Counted from the first letter of the stretch, positions 32,686 through 43,522 are shown. The stretch is DNA of 64,000 nucleotides from Desulfovibrionaceae bacterium (GCA_015709205.1 JACCQO010000017.1:1-64000), one strand, 5' to 3'. Made by a program: numbers and translations. Notes: generated by a model not told the origin, from the letters alone.

Positions 32686-35600
32686 TCGTCAACCGCGCCG
32701 CGCTGCAGCGGCCCTCCACAGTCCTGGTGCTCCTCGTCTTCCTGGTCCTGGCCGGGGCCGTGAGCTACGCCGAGCTGCCGCGCGAGAACGACCCGGACAT
32801 CACCATCCCCTACATCTTCGTGAGCACCACCTACGAGGGCGTGGCCCCGGAGGACATGGAGACGCTGATCACCATCCCCATCGAGCGCAAGATCAAGGGG
32901 ATTTCCGGGATCAAGAAGATCAGCTCGCTCTCGGACGACGGCGTGTCCATGATCACCGTGGAGTTCGAGGCCGGGGAGGACATCGACGACGCCCTGCAGA
33001 AGGTCCGCGACAAGGTGGACCAGGCCAAGCCCGACCTGCCCTCGGACCTGCCCGACGACCCCGAGGTCATGGAGCTCAACCTCTCGGAGATGCCGATCCT
33101 CAACGTGGTCCTCTCCGGCCCGTTCTCGCTCAAGCGCCTCAAGGTCTTCGCCGAGCGGTTCGAGGACCGCATCGAGTCCGTGCCCGGCGTGCTCGACGCC
33201 GTGATCGTCGGAGGCCTGGAACGCGAGATCCACGTGGAGTTCGACATCGACCGCGTGGCCTTCTACGGCATGCCCTTCTCCAGCCTGCTCTCGGCCGTGG
33301 AGAACAGCAACGTCAACGTGCCCGGCGGGTCCATGGACATCGGCGACGCCAAGTACCTGGTGCGCGTGCCCGAGGACTTCAAGCACCCGGACGAGATCAA
33401 TTCCATCGTGGCCTTCGTGCGCGACGGCAAGCCCGTGTACCTGCGCGACGTGGCCGCCATCAGCGACTCCTACAAGGATCCGGACTCCAAGAGCCGCATC
33501 GACGGCCAGACCTCGGTGACCATCCAGGTCAAGAAGCGCTCGGGCGAGAACATCATCCGGATCAACGACGCCATCCGCGCCATCGTGGCCGACATGGAGG
33601 CCACGGAACTGCCGCCGACCCTGCGCGTGGACCTGACCAGCGACGCCTCCAAGGACATCCGCGTAATGATCGCGGACCTGGAGAACAACATCCTCACCGG
33701 CCTGGTGCTCGTGCTCGCCGTGGTCTTCCTGTTCATCGGCGGGCGCAGCGCGGTGTTCGTGGCCCTGTCCATCCCCCTGTCCATGCTCATCACCTTCGCC
33801 GTGCTCCAGGCCCTGGGCATCACCCTGAACATGGTCGTGCTCTTCTCCCTGATCCTGGCGCTGGGCATGCTCGTGGACAACGGCATCGTGGTCGTGGAGA
33901 ACATCTACCGCCACATGCAGGAGGGCCGCCCGCGCGCCGAGGCCGCGCGCGTGGCCGTGGACGAGGTGGCCTGGCCCGTGATCACCTCCACCCTGACCAC
34001 GGTGGGCGCGTTCTTCCCCCTGGTCTTCTGGCCCGGAATCATGGGCGAGTTCATGGCCTTCCTGCCCAAGACCGTGATCATCTCCCTGTTCGGCTCCCTG
34101 TTCGTGGCCCTGGTCATCAACCCCGTGCTCTCGGCGCGCTGGCAGACCATCCCGCGCTCCACGGACGACAACGCCAAACCCGGCCCCATCGAGCGGTCCA
34201 TGCGCCTGACGCGCGCGGGCTACCTGCGGTTGCTGGAATGGTCCCTGGGCCATCGCGGGCTGGTGCTCGTCGCCTCCTTCTCCCTGCTGGTGGCCTCGCT
34301 GGGCGCGTTCGGCGCCTTCGGCCGGGGCGTGGAGTTTCTGCCCACCACCGAGCCGCGCCGCGCCTACGTGCGCGTCAAGGCCCCGGTGGGCACCAACCTG
34401 GAGGCCTCGGACGCCATCGTGCGCCAGGTGGAGGCGGTCGTCTCCCGGTACCCCGACATCGAGCACCACATCGCCAACACGGGCGAATCCGGGGTCAACG
34501 ACGAGGTGGGCACCAACTACAGCCAGGTCATCCTGGAGTTCAAGGACATCCACGACCGCTCCCGGCCCTCGTCGGAGATCGTGGCCGAGCTGCGCGAACG
34601 GCTGGCCGGAATCAAGGGCGCGGAGATCCGCGTCAAGGACGAGGAGATGGGCCCGCCCACGGGCGAGGCCATCAACCTGGAGATATCCGGCGCGGACATG
34701 GCCGTGCTCGGCGAGCTGGTGGAGAAGGTCCGCCGCCTGCTGCGCGACGTGCCCGGGCTGGTGGACGTGAAGGACAACTTCGTCAAGGCCAAGCCCGAGA
34801 TCACCGTGCGCGTGGACAAGGAAAAGGCCGCGCTGCTCGGCCTGGACACCAACACCGTGGCCCAGACCGTGAAGAGCGCCATCAACGGGGCCAAGGTCGG
34901 CACCTACCGCGAGGGCAAGGACGAGTACGACATCATCGCCCGGCTGCCGGACAAGGACCGCACCAGCGTGGAGTCCGTGCGGCGGCTCACGGTCTCCGGG
35001 CCGGACGGGCGGCCCGTGCCCCTGACCAGCGTGGCTTCCGTCACCGTGGGCCGGGGCCTGGGCGGCATCAACCGCATCGACCAGAAGCGCGTGGTGACCA
35101 TCTCCGGCGACGCCCAGGGCAGGCTCCCGGGCGAGATCATCAAGGACATCCAGACGCGGCTGCGCAGCTTCGCCTGGCCGCGCGGCTACCACCATTCCTT
35201 CACGGGCAAGAACGAGGAGCAGGACAAGGCCATGGCCTTCCTGTCCAAGGCCTTCACTGCCTGCATCTTCATCATCTTCCTGGTGCTGGTCACGCAGTTC
35301 AACGCCTTCTCCACGCCCTTCATCATCCTCACCTCGGTGCTGCTCTCGTTCATCGGCGTGTTCGCCGGGCTCCTGGCCACGGACATGCCCTTCGGCGTGA
35401 TCATGACCGGCGTGGGCGTGGTCAGCCTGGCGGGCGTGGTGGTCAACAACGCCATCGTGCTCATCGACTACTTCGAGCAGCTCGTGCGCGAGGGGCTGGC
35501 CCCACGTGCGGCCCTGATCCAGGCCGGGCTGACGCGCTTTAGGCCCGTGCTGCTCACGGCCGTGACCACGATCCTCGGGCTGGTGCCCATGGCCACGGGC

Positions 35601-35837
35601 GTGAGCTTCGACTTCCTGAACCTGCGCTGGGACATCGGCGGCGAGTCCTCGCAGTGGTGGGGCTCCATGGCCGTGGCCGTGATCTTCGGCCTGGCCGTGG
35701 CCACGGTGCTGACCCTGGTGGTGGTGCCGGTGCTCTGCTCGGTGCGCGAATCCGTGGCCGCGCGCCGGTCCGCGCGCAAGGCGGCGCGCAAGGCCGCGCG
35801 GGCGGCCAAGGCCGCTACGGCGGACCAGGGCGAATAG
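32682..35837 (+). CDS. RND-family efflux pump, inner-membrane subunit
   Basis: A 1051-residue proton-driven exporter with 12 helices and two large periplasmic loops. Start MIVNRAALQRPSTVLVLLVF overlaps the adaptor stop. In TM4 the acidic pair of AcrB (VDD) is VDNGIVVVEN, keeping one Asp only. In TM10 the Lys region reads SLAGVVVNNAIVLIDY, without the Lys. These variants occur in a separate RND branch, so the proton-relay details differ from AcrB. The gene ends at the first copy of an 18-bp tandem repeat. Substrate class (drug, metal or lipid-like) cannot be told from sequence. Confidence 0.94.
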   Translation: MIVNRAALQRPSTVLVLLVFLVLAGAVSYAELPRENDPDITIPYIFVSTTYEGVAPEDMETLITIPIERKIKGISGIKKISSLSDDGVSMITVEFEAGEDIDDALQKVRDKVDQAKPDLPSDLPDDPEVMELNLSEMPILNVVLSGPFSLKRLKVFAERFEDRIESVPGVLDAVIVGGLEREIHVEFDIDRVAFYGMPFSSLLSAVENSNVNVPGGSMDIGDAKYLVRVPEDFKHPDEINSIVAFVRDGKPVYLRDVAAISDSYKDPDSKSRIDGQTSVTIQVKKRSGENIIRINDAIRAIVADMEATELPPTLRVDLTSDASKDIRVMIADLENNILTGLVLVLAVVFLFIGGRSAVFVALSIPLSMLITFAVLQALGITLNMVVLFSLILALGMLVDNGIVVVENIYRHMQEGRPRAEAARVAVDEVAWPVITSTLTTVGAFFPLVFWPGIMGEFMAFLPKTVIISLFGSLFVALVINPVLSARWQTIPRSTDDNAKPGPIERSMRLTRAGYLRLLEWSLGHRGLVLVASFSLLVASLGAFGAFGRGVEFLPTTEPRRAYVRVKAPVGTNLEASDAIVRQVEAVVSRYPDIEHHIANTGESGVNDEVGTNYSQVILEFKDIHDRSRPSSEIVAELRERLAGIKGAEIRVKDEEMGPPTGEAINLEISGADMAVLGELVEKVRRLLRDVPGLVDVKDNFVKAKPEITVRVDKEKAALLGLDTNTVAQTVKSAINGAKVGTYREGKDEYDIIARLPDKDRTSVESVRRLTVSGPDGRPVPLTSVASVTVGRGLGGINRIDQKRVVTISGDAQGRLPGEIIKDIQTRLRSFAWPRGYHHSFTGKNEEQDKAMAFLSKAFTACIFIIFLVLVTQFNAFSTPFIILTSVLLSFIGVFAGLLATDMPFGVIMTGVGVVSLAGVVVNNAIVLIDYFEQLVREGLAPRAALIQAGLTRFRPVLLTAVTTILGLVPMATGVSFDFLNLRWDIGGESSQWWGSMAVAVIFGLAVATVLTLVVVPVLCSVRESVAARRSARKAARKAARAAKAATADQGE

Positions 35838-35899
35838 GCTGCCAAGGGCGAATAGGCTGCCAAGGACGGATAGGCTGCCAAGGACGCAACGGTTGCCTA
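35828..35899. repeat. 18-bp tandem repeat across the RND stop codon
   Basis: Three near-perfect copies of gggcgaataggctgccaa (35828, 35846, 35864) and a decayed fourth. The first copy supplies the TAG stop of the RND gene. The rest of the 347-bp gap to rmlC holds no visible gene. Confidence 0.92.
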
Positions 35900-36184
35900 A
35901 AGCGAAGAGGCGGACCAGGGCGGGAACACAGAGGACGCGGAATTGCCCCGCCTCCGCGGCGTCCCGCCCCCTCCCCGTTCATCTCCCCGGCTCCGCACGT
36001 TTCTTTCGGGCGGGTTCCAGGCCGCCCCGCGCCACGCGGGGCGGCGGAATCGGACCGCGCCCCTTCCCTCCCGGCCGCGCATGCGATAAGGATGGGCGGC
36101 GACGGCGGCGCGGCGCGCGCCGCCCCATCCGGTCCGGCGTGCCCGGGGCTTCCCCCCGGCGCGCCACGCCCTGAAGGAGGGGAC

Positions 36185-36745
36185 GTGAAACGCATCGACA
36201 CCGGCCTGCCGGGGCTCTTCCTCGTCGAGCCCCGCGTCTTCCGCGACCAGCGCGGCTTTTTTCTGGAATCCTACCGCCGCTCCTTCCTGGCCGAGGCCTG
36301 CGGACGGGACGTGGAGTTCGTGCAGGACAACCACGCCCTGTCCACCACCGCGGGCGTGCTGCGCGGCCTGCACTTCCAGCGCCCGCCCGCGGCCCAGGCC
36401 AAGCTCGTGCGCGTGACGCGCGGCGCGGTGCTGGACGTGGCCGTGGACCTGCGCACCGGCTCGCCCACCTACGGCCGCAGCTACGCCACGGAACTCTCGG
36501 CGGACAACTTCCTGCAGCTCTTCATCCCGCGCGGCTTCGCCCACGGCTACCTCACGCTCACGGACAACGTGGAGTTCGAGTACAAGGTCGATGCCTACTA
36601 CGCGCCCGAACACGACGCCGGGCTGGCCTGGAACGACCCGGACCTGGGCATCGACTGGCCCGTGGACGGGCCCGTGCTCTCGGACAAGGACCGCGCCCTG
36701 CCGCCCTTCGCCGGGTTCGTCTCGCCCTTCGTCTTCAACGAATGA
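36185..36745 (+). CDS. rmlC: dTDP-4-dehydrorhamnose 3,5-epimerase
   Basis: Epimerises dTDP-4-keto-6-deoxyglucose at C3 and C5 in dTDP-L-rhamnose synthesis. The 186-residue cupin shows DQRGFFLESYR, QDNHALSTTAGVLRGLHFQ (catalytic His in RGLHFQ) and FIPRGFAHGYLTL. A Tyr-rich EYKVDAYYAPEHD region closes the active site. It starts at GTG 36185 with GGAGG about 5 nt upstream. The other rhamnose genes (rmlA, B, D) are not in the window. It lies 34 nt upstream of manC and is probably co-transcribed with it. Confidence 0.93.
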   Translation: MKRIDTGLPGLFLVEPRVFRDQRGFFLESYRRSFLAEACGRDVEFVQDNHALSTTAGVLRGLHFQRPPAAQAKLVRVTRGAVLDVAVDLRTGSPTYGRSYATELSADNFLQLFIPRGFAHGYLTLTDNVEFEYKVDAYYAPEHDAGLAWNDPDLGIDWPVDGPVLSDKDRALPPFAGFVSPFVFNE

Positions 36746-36779
36746 TCCCGCGGGCCGCGCCCGGCCCCGAGGAGAACGC

Positions 36780-38318
36780 ATGGTCGCATCCCCCACCACG
36801 GCCCCCGGCGCCCCCGGCCAACCCGGCGCGCCCCGCCACGCCCTGATCCTGGCCGGGGGCTCGGGCACCCGGCTCTGGCCCCTGTCGCGCGCCCTGCTGC
36901 CCAAGCAGCTGCTCGCGCTCGGCGGCCGGGACACCCTGCTGCAACGCACCGCGCGCCGCGCCCTGGAGGTCTTTGCCCCCTCGGCCGTGCACGTGGTCAC
37001 CAACGAGGAGCACGTCTTCGAGGTGCGCAAGCAGTTGCGCGACCTGGACGACGGGCTGGAGGCCGGGGTCCTGGCCGAACCCCTGGGCCGCAACACCCTG
37101 CCCGCCATCCTCCTGGGCCTGGCCGACGTGGTCCGCGCCGATCCGGACGCCGTGGTCGCGGTCTTTCCCTCGGACCACCTCATTCACGGCAACGGGGAGT
37201 GGGCAAAGGCCCTGGAACGCGGCTTCGCCCTGGCCGAACAGGGCTGGTTCGTGACCTTCGGCATCGTGCCCACGCACCCGGAGACGGGCTACGGCTACAT
37301 CGAGCGCGGCCCGGCCCTGCATCCCGACGCGGCCCCGGTTCCGGGCGAGGCCTCCGGCGACACCCCGCAGACCCCCGGCACCCCCCCGGCCGAAGAACCG
37401 CGCGTGCGCGGCGTGGAGATGGGCGCGTTCCAGGTGGCGCGCTTCACGGAAAAGCCGGACCCGGCCCGGGCCCGGACCTTCGTGGAGTCCGGCGGGCACT
37501 TCTGGAACAGCGGCATGTTCGTGTTCCGCGCCCGGGACTTCGTGGACGCGGTGCGCGAACTGGAGCCCGCGCTGGCGGCCTGGTGGGACGCGCGCGACGA
37601 AACGCCCATGACCGCCGGCTACGCGGCCCTGCCCGACCTCTCCGTGGACTACGGCGTCATGGAGCGCGTCAAGCGCATCGCCGTGGTCGCGGCCGGGTTC
37701 GGCTGGGACGACCTGGGCAGTTGGGAGGCGGTCTACCGGCTCGGGGAAAAGGACGAGCGCGGCACCACCACGCGCGGCGACGTCCTCAACCTGGACTGCA
37801 AGGGGAGCCTCCTGCTCTCCGAGGGCGGCAAGCTCGCGGCCGTGGGCCTCGAAGACTGCATCGTGGTCCAGACGCGCGACGCCACCCTGGTCTGCCCGCT
37901 CTCGCAGGTCCAACGCGTCAAGGATGTGGTCGGCGAGCTCAGGGCCGAGGGCAGCCCGCTGGTGCAGACGCACCTGACGGTCAAGCGGCCCTGGGGCAGC
38001 TACACCGTGCTGGAGGAGGGGGAGCGCTTCAAGGTCAAGCGCATCGAGGTCGCGCCCGGGGCCGCGCTCAGCCTGCAGATGCACCACCACCGCGCCGAGC
38101 ACTGGGTGGTCATCGCGGGCGCGGCCGAGATCCAGGTGGGCGAGCGGGCCATGACCCTGACGGCGAACGAGTCCGTGGACATTCCCACGGCCACGCGCCA
38201 CCGGCTGGCCAACCCCGGGGAGGAGGTCCTGGAGATCATCGAGATCCAGAGCGGCCCCTACCTGGAGGAGGACGACATCGTCCGTTTCGAGGACGAGTAC
38301 GGCAGAAATCTGGACTGA
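36780..38318 (+). CDS. manC: Mannose-1-phosphate guanylyltransferase / mannose-6-phosphate isomerase (type II PMI)
   Basis: Bifunctional enzyme making GDP-mannose for surface polysaccharide. The 512-residue protein starts MVASPTTAPG and has the pyrophosphorylase motif LAGGSGTRLWPLSR near residue 25. The sugar-binding TEKPD is near 222. The C-terminal cupin isomerase domain shows RPWGSY and LQMHHHRAEHWVV. About 30 Pro/Gly-rich residues are inserted near 180-210, unusual for the family. The phosphohexomutase at 53214 could provide its substrate. GGAG lies 5-6 nt before the ATG. Confidence 0.94.
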   Translation: MVASPTTAPGAPGQPGAPRHALILAGGSGTRLWPLSRALLPKQLLALGGRDTLLQRTARRALEVFAPSAVHVVTNEEHVFEVRKQLRDLDDGLEAGVLAEPLGRNTLPAILLGLADVVRADPDAVVAVFPSDHLIHGNGEWAKALERGFALAEQGWFVTFGIVPTHPETGYGYIERGPALHPDAAPVPGEASGDTPQTPGTPPAEEPRVRGVEMGAFQVARFTEKPDPARARTFVESGGHFWNSGMFVFRARDFVDAVRELEPALAAWWDARDETPMTAGYAALPDLSVDYGVMERVKRIAVVAAGFGWDDLGSWEAVYRLGEKDERGTTTRGDVLNLDCKGSLLLSEGGKLAAVGLEDCIVVQTRDATLVCPLSQVQRVKDVVGELRAEGSPLVQTHLTVKRPWGSYTVLEEGERFKVKRIEVAPGAALSLQMHHHRAEHWVVIAGAAEIQVGERAMTLTANESVDIPTATRHRLANPGEEVLEIIEIQSGPYLEEDDIVRFEDEYGRNLD

Positions 38319-38362
38319 CGCCCGCGAGGCCTTGTGTTTTCAGGGTCGTGATTTTTTTCACC

Positions 38363-38390
38363 TTGACACTATTCGAACCTATTCTATAAG
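38363..38390 (+). promoter_or_regulatory. Strong sigma70-type promoter of the qrc operon
   Basis: Consensus TTGACA and TATAAG are separated by 16 bp in an AT-rich pocket, about 60 nt before qrcA. Confidence 0.8.
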
Positions 38391-38450
38391 AATGCAGGGC
38401 GGCTTTTCGAGGCACTTCCAAGCATCTTCAACCAGCGAGGCGGCAGGGAT

Positions 38451-39122
38451 ATGGAGGAAAAAAACACAATGAATCCGGGCGTAAAAAGCTGCACGTGCGG
38501 CGCGCTTGTCGCCCCCTTCGTTGTCGGCCTTATCGGAGCCCTGATCGTGGGCTGGTGGCTCTTCCCGCCACTGCTCTACAGCAAGAAACTCCAGCCGGTC
38601 CGGTTCAGCCACGTGGTCCACGTGGAGGACGGCGGCATGGCGTGCTCCGACTGTCACTTCAACCGCGAGGACGGTTCCTTCAGCGGCATTCCGAACACCG
38701 GGAAGTGTGCGGAGTGCCATGCCGAGCCCATGGGCGAGGATCCCGAGGAACTGCGCTTCGTGGAGGAGTACGTGGCCACCGGCAAGCAGGTCGAGTGGGT
38801 CCGCTACCAGGTCCAGCCCGACAACGTCTTCTTCAGCCACGCGGCGCACAGCGTCGAGGCGTGTGGCAGTTGCCACCCCGAGTTCGAGGAGAACCCCCGC
38901 GAGCTGTGCAACAAGTGTCACCCGGACGTGGGCGGTTCCGACAGCGCTCCCGCGGCGCAGGTCAACCGCATCACCGGCTACACCTCCATGACCATGAAGA
39001 TGTGGCAGTGCGAACGGTGCCATGCCAACGAGAACCACTTCGAGCTCACCGAAGAGGACGAGGCCAAGCACATCAAGCCGGTCACCCGGGCCAACAACGG
39101 CTGCCAAGTGTGCCACAAGTAA
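38451..39122 (+). CDS. qrcA: Menaquinone reductase Qrc, hexaheme cytochrome c subunit
   Basis: Electron-entry subunit of Qrc, which takes electrons from periplasmic type I cytochrome c3 and passes them to menaquinone. The 223-residue protein has an N-terminal membrane anchor (about 15-42) and six CxxCH heme sites: CSDCH, CAECH, CGSCH, CNKCH, CERCH and CQVCH. This matches QrcA of Desulfovibrio vulgaris. Either ATG 38451 or ATG 38469 may start it; the second has GGAGG upstream. The operon continues with qrcB after 11 nt. Confidence 0.95.
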   Translation: MEEKNTMNPGVKSCTCGALVAPFVVGLIGALIVGWWLFPPLLYSKKLQPVRFSHVVHVEDGGMACSDCHFNREDGSFSGIPNTGKCAECHAEPMGEDPEELRFVEEYVATGKQVEWVRYQVQPDNVFFSHAAHSVEACGSCHPEFEENPRELCNKCHPDVGGSDSAPAAQVNRITGYTSMTMKMWQCERCHANENHFELTEEDEAKHIKPVTRANNGCQVCHK

Positions 39123-39133
39123 AGAGGTGAACA

Positions 39134-41224
39134 ATGGGTATCGATAGAAGATCCTTCATCTCGTTTCTCGCGGGCGGAGCCGTTGGCACCCTTGTCACGC
39201 CGATCCCGTGGAAACTGACCGACGACATTTCCATCTGGACCCAGAACTGGTCCTGGATTCCGAAGAACCCCGAGGGCGCGAGCGAGTACGTGCCCACGGT
39301 CTCCAAGCTCTGTCCCTCCGGCTGCCCGGTGCGCGTGCGCACCGTGGGCGGCAAGCCCGTGGGCGTGCGCGGCAACGCCGAGCACCCCTACAGCCGCGGC
39401 GGCGTGACCCCGCTGGCCGCCGCCGAGGCCGAGCTGCTCTACAGCCCGGCGCGCGTGCGCCGTCCCCTGCGCCGCACCCCGGACCAGGCCTACGTGGCCA
39501 TCTCCTGGGACGAGGCCCTGGCCATCCTCGAAGAGAAGCTCGGGGCCATCAAGGGCTACCGCGGCAAGCTGGCCATGGTCAGCGGCGACCCCGACGGCAC
39601 GATCAACGAGGTCTTCTCGGCCTTCCTGGCCAAGGCGGGCTCCGCGGACTTCTACCTCATGCCCGGCGAGGCCCAGGTGGCCGCCAAGGCCTGGAACGAC
39701 GTCATGGGCGGCCAGGGCGCCGTGGGCTACGACATCGGGAACAGCGACATGGTCCTGGCCGTGGGCGCGGACGTGCTGGAGAGCTGGGGCCAGGTGGTGC
39801 GCAACCGCAAGGCCTTTGCCGACAAGCGCCCGCACGGCGAGAAGCCCAAGGCCAAGTACGTCTACGCCGGACCGGTGCAGAACAACACCGCCGCGGGCGC
39901 GGACGCCTGGGTGCCCATCAATCCGGGCACCGAGGCCGCCTTCCTCCTCGGCCTGACCTACCAGGTGCTCAAGGAAGGCTTCCGCGTGGACGCGGCGCCG
40001 GACTTCGACGAATTCAAGACCTTCGTCATGAGCAACTTCGCGCCGCAGAACGTGCAGCGCGTCACCGGCGTGGCCGCCACCACCCTGGTGGCCGTGGCCA
40101 AGGACCTGCTCCGGGCCTCGGCTCCGCTCATCGTCACGGGCTCCGAGTTCGGCCAGGGCGGCGGCGGCGCGGCCATGGTCGCCGGGCTGGCCCTGAACCT
40201 GATGCTCGGCGGGCTGAACCGCAAGGGCGGCCTGCAGGCCCTGCCGGACATGCCCCAGGTGGTTTCCGGGGCCAAGGACGCCAAGGGACTGCGCAGCGCG
40301 GACCTGGTGGCCTACCTGGCCGACGTGGACAAGGGCCGCACGCCCCTGCCCGAGGCCATGCTCTTCTACGAGGCCAACGCGGCCTACGGGCTGCCCGAGG
40401 CGTCCAAGGCCGCCGCGACGCTGGCCAAGGTGCCCTTCAAGGCCAGCTTCTCCGTGTTCTTCGACGAGACCGCGGCCATGAGCGACCTGGTGCTGCCCGT
40501 GCCCCTGGGCATGGAGCGCTGGGACGACATCTGCACCCCCTACGGCTCCGGCGAGGTCAACTACCAGTTGGCGCGCCAGGTCATCGAGCCGGTCTTCGAG
40601 GCCGTGAACGCGGGCGACGTGTTCCTGGCCCTGGCGGCCAAGCTGGGCATGAGCCTGGGCTACTCCTCGTTCAGGCAGGTGCTCGAGGCCAAGGCCTCGG
40701 CCATCGGCGCGGACCTCGACGCACTGCAGGAGGGCAAGCCCTTCACCGCCCCGGCCAAGGTCACCCAGTACGCGCTGCGCATGAACCCCGGCGTGCTGGC
40801 CAAGGCCATCAAGGACGCGGACAAGGGCGGCGACATCGCGCTGGCGCCGGTCTTCTACCTGCGCACCGGCACCGGCTCCACGGCGGTTCCGCCCTTCAAC
40901 CTGAAGACCATCCGCGACACCGAACTGCTCGGCAAGGAGTCCTTCGTGCAGCTCAACGCGGCCACGGCCGGCAAGCTCGGCCTGCGCGAGGGCGACCGCG
41001 TGTCCCTGTCCAACGAGGCCGGGACCTGCGCGGCCCGGGTGCACATCAACGAGGGCGTGATGACCGACGCCGTCGCCGCGCTCCTGGGCTTCGGGCACAC
41101 GGCCTTCGACGCCTACTCCCAGGGCAAGGGCGACAACGTCGCCAAGGTGATGAAAACGCGCTTTGAGCCAGGCACCGGCATTCCCGTTTGGGCGGGCGCC
41201 AAGGTCAAAATCGCCAAAATATAA
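39134..41224 (+). CDS. qrcB: Menaquinone reductase Qrc, molybdopterin-oxidoreductase-like subunit
   Basis: Large periplasmic subunit, 696 residues, of the DMSO reductase superfamily. A Tat signal (GIDRRSFISFLAGG) directs export and probably co-exports the partner QrcC. Only LCPSGCP remains of the usual N-terminal Cys cluster. In the characterised Qrc complex this subunit carries no molybdenum cofactor and is structural, so the superfamily name should not be read as catalytic activity. The C-terminal domain keeps the family fold (FVQLNAATAGKLGLREGDRV). RBS AGAGGTG lies upstream of the ATG. Confidence 0.93.
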   Translation: MGIDRRSFISFLAGGAVGTLVTPIPWKLTDDISIWTQNWSWIPKNPEGASEYVPTVSKLCPSGCPVRVRTVGGKPVGVRGNAEHPYSRGGVTPLAAAEAELLYSPARVRRPLRRTPDQAYVAISWDEALAILEEKLGAIKGYRGKLAMVSGDPDGTINEVFSAFLAKAGSADFYLMPGEAQVAAKAWNDVMGGQGAVGYDIGNSDMVLAVGADVLESWGQVVRNRKAFADKRPHGEKPKAKYVYAGPVQNNTAAGADAWVPINPGTEAAFLLGLTYQVLKEGFRVDAAPDFDEFKTFVMSNFAPQNVQRVTGVAATTLVAVAKDLLRASAPLIVTGSEFGQGGGGAAMVAGLALNLMLGGLNRKGGLQALPDMPQVVSGAKDAKGLRSADLVAYLADVDKGRTPLPEAMLFYEANAAYGLPEASKAAATLAKVPFKASFSVFFDETAAMSDLVLPVPLGMERWDDICTPYGSGEVNYQLARQVIEPVFEAVNAGDVFLALAAKLGMSLGYSSFRQVLEAKASAIGADLDALQEGKPFTAPAKVTQYALRMNPGVLAKAIKDADKGGDIALAPVFYLRTGTGSTAVPPFNLKTIRDTELLGKESFVQLNAATAGKLGLREGDRVSLSNEAGTCAARVHINEGVMTDAVAALLGFGHTAFDAYSQGKGDNVAKVMKTRFEPGTGIPVWAGAKVKIAKI

Positions 41225-41236
41225 CGGGGATGAGTC

Positions 41237-42011
<775 letters not shown>

Positions 42012-42028
<17 letters not shown>

Positions 42029-43262
42029 CAAGCCCTTCGACCAGGCCCTGTTCCCCGACGGCGGCCCCCGGTGCGGACTGCTCAAGTTCGTGCTCTGGCT
42101 CGGCTTCCTCGGGCTGATCTTCGCCTGGGGCGGCTACGCCATGGGCCGCATCTTCTTCTACGGCATCGGCGAGACGGCCCTGGACAACTACTTCGGATTC
42201 GGGCTGTGGATCACCTTCGACCTGGCGGTCATCGCCCTGGGCGCGGGCGCGTTCTTCACGGGCCTCCTGCGCTACATCCTGAACATCGATCCGCTCAAGA
42301 ACATCATCAACCTGACGGTCATCGTCGGCTTCATCTGCTACTCCGGGGCCATGCTCGTGCTCGGCCTGGACGTGGGCCAGCCGCTGCGCTCGTGGTTCGG
42401 CTTCTGGCACGCCAACGTCCACTCCATGCTGGTCGAGGTGATGTTCTGCATCACCTGCTACCTCATGGTCCTGGCCATCGAGTTCATCCCCCTGGTGCTG
42501 GAGAACCGGCAGCTGGACAAGATCAGGCTGATCCACAGGATCTCGCACAACTTCCACGTGTTCATGCCGCTGTTCGCGGGCATCGGCGCGTTCCTGTCCA
42601 CCTTCCACCAGGGCTCGCTGGGCGGCATGTACGGCGTGCTCTTCGGCCGCCCCTTCGCCTTCCGCGAGGGCTTCTTCATCTGGCCGTGGACCTTCTTCCT
42701 CTTCGTGCTCTCGGCCGTGGGCTCGGGCCCGGTCTTCACCGTGCTCATCTGCGGGATCATCGAGAAGGTCTCGGGCCGCAAGCTGGTGGACTTCAAGATC
42801 AAGGCCCTGATGGGCAAGATCGCGGGCACCATGCTGACCATCTACATCGTCTTCAAGATCATCGACACCTGGGCCTGGGCCAACGGCTACCTGCCCAGCG
42901 TGGGGTTGACCTTCGACCAGATGTACAACGACGTCTACGGCACCTGGCTGCTCTGGGCCGAGATCGGCGTGTGCGGCGTGCTGCCGGCGATCATGCTCAT
43001 GACGCCCTCGCTGCGCAACAATCCGACCCTGCTCTACACCGCGGCCATCCTGGACTGCACGGGCGTGACCATCAACCGCTTCGTCTTCACGGTCCAGGCC
43101 CTGGCCATCCCGGTGATGCCCTTCGACCAGTGGTACAGCTACACCCCGAACTGGGCCGAGTGGGCCCCCACCTTCCTGGTGCTGGCCTACGGCGCGCTGG
43201 TCATCTCCCTGTCCTACCGCTACCTGCCGGTCTTCCCGCAGGAGAAGAAGCTCAACGCCTAG
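42012..43262 (+). CDS. qrcD: Menaquinone reductase Qrc, NrfD-type membrane subunit
   Basis: A 416-residue integral membrane protein of the NrfD/PsrC family with about 10 helices, holding the menaquinone site facing the periplasm. Clear helices include LVLWLGFLGLIFAWGGY-like N-terminal sequence and later FHVFMPLFAGIGAFLSTFHQ. The His and acidic residues in this helix bundle are typical of the quinone-binding bundle. It starts inside the end of qrcC (translational coupling) and is followed by an intrinsic terminator, closing the four-gene operon. Confidence 0.94.
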
Positions 43263-43294
43263 GCGCTGGGCGAGGACGGGCGAACGCCTCCAGG

Positions 43295-43329
43295 GGCGGC
43301 GCGGCCGATGGCCGCGCCGCCTTTTTTTT
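43295..43329 (+). terminator. Intrinsic terminator of the qrc operon
   Basis: GGCGGCGCGGCC and GGCCGCGCCGCC form a perfect 12-bp stem with a GAT loop, followed by eight T residues, 33 nt after the qrcD stop. Confidence 0.95.
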
Positions 43330-43502
43330 GCGGGCCGCCGCGCGATCTCGCCGAAGGTCCCGGAGCACCGTGCAACGTACCGCCGACGGTCCGCCCGCGC
43401 GCGCCGGGTCGCGTCTCGGGCAGTCCCGCCGAGCGGCTCCAACCCACCGGAAAAGGGAAAAATCGTCCCCGATTCCTCTTCGAAAAAAAGCCCAAAAAAG
43501 AC

Positions 43503-43518
43503 GTGCAAACGGTTGCAC
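43503..43518. promoter_or_regulatory. LacI/GalR-like dyad (GTGCAAAC-GGTTGCAC)
   Basis: A 16-bp near-perfect palindrome with a central CG, of the form used by LacI-family regulators, 150 bp upstream of the exported protein at 43671. No LacI-family gene lies in the window. Confidence 0.5.
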
Positions 43519-43522
43519 TCGC

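Noticed and set aside
39134..41224. Formate dehydrogenase or other active molybdenum enzyme
   Set aside because: Operon order, hexaheme partner and reduced Cys cluster match QrcB, which lacks the cofactor in the characterised complex.
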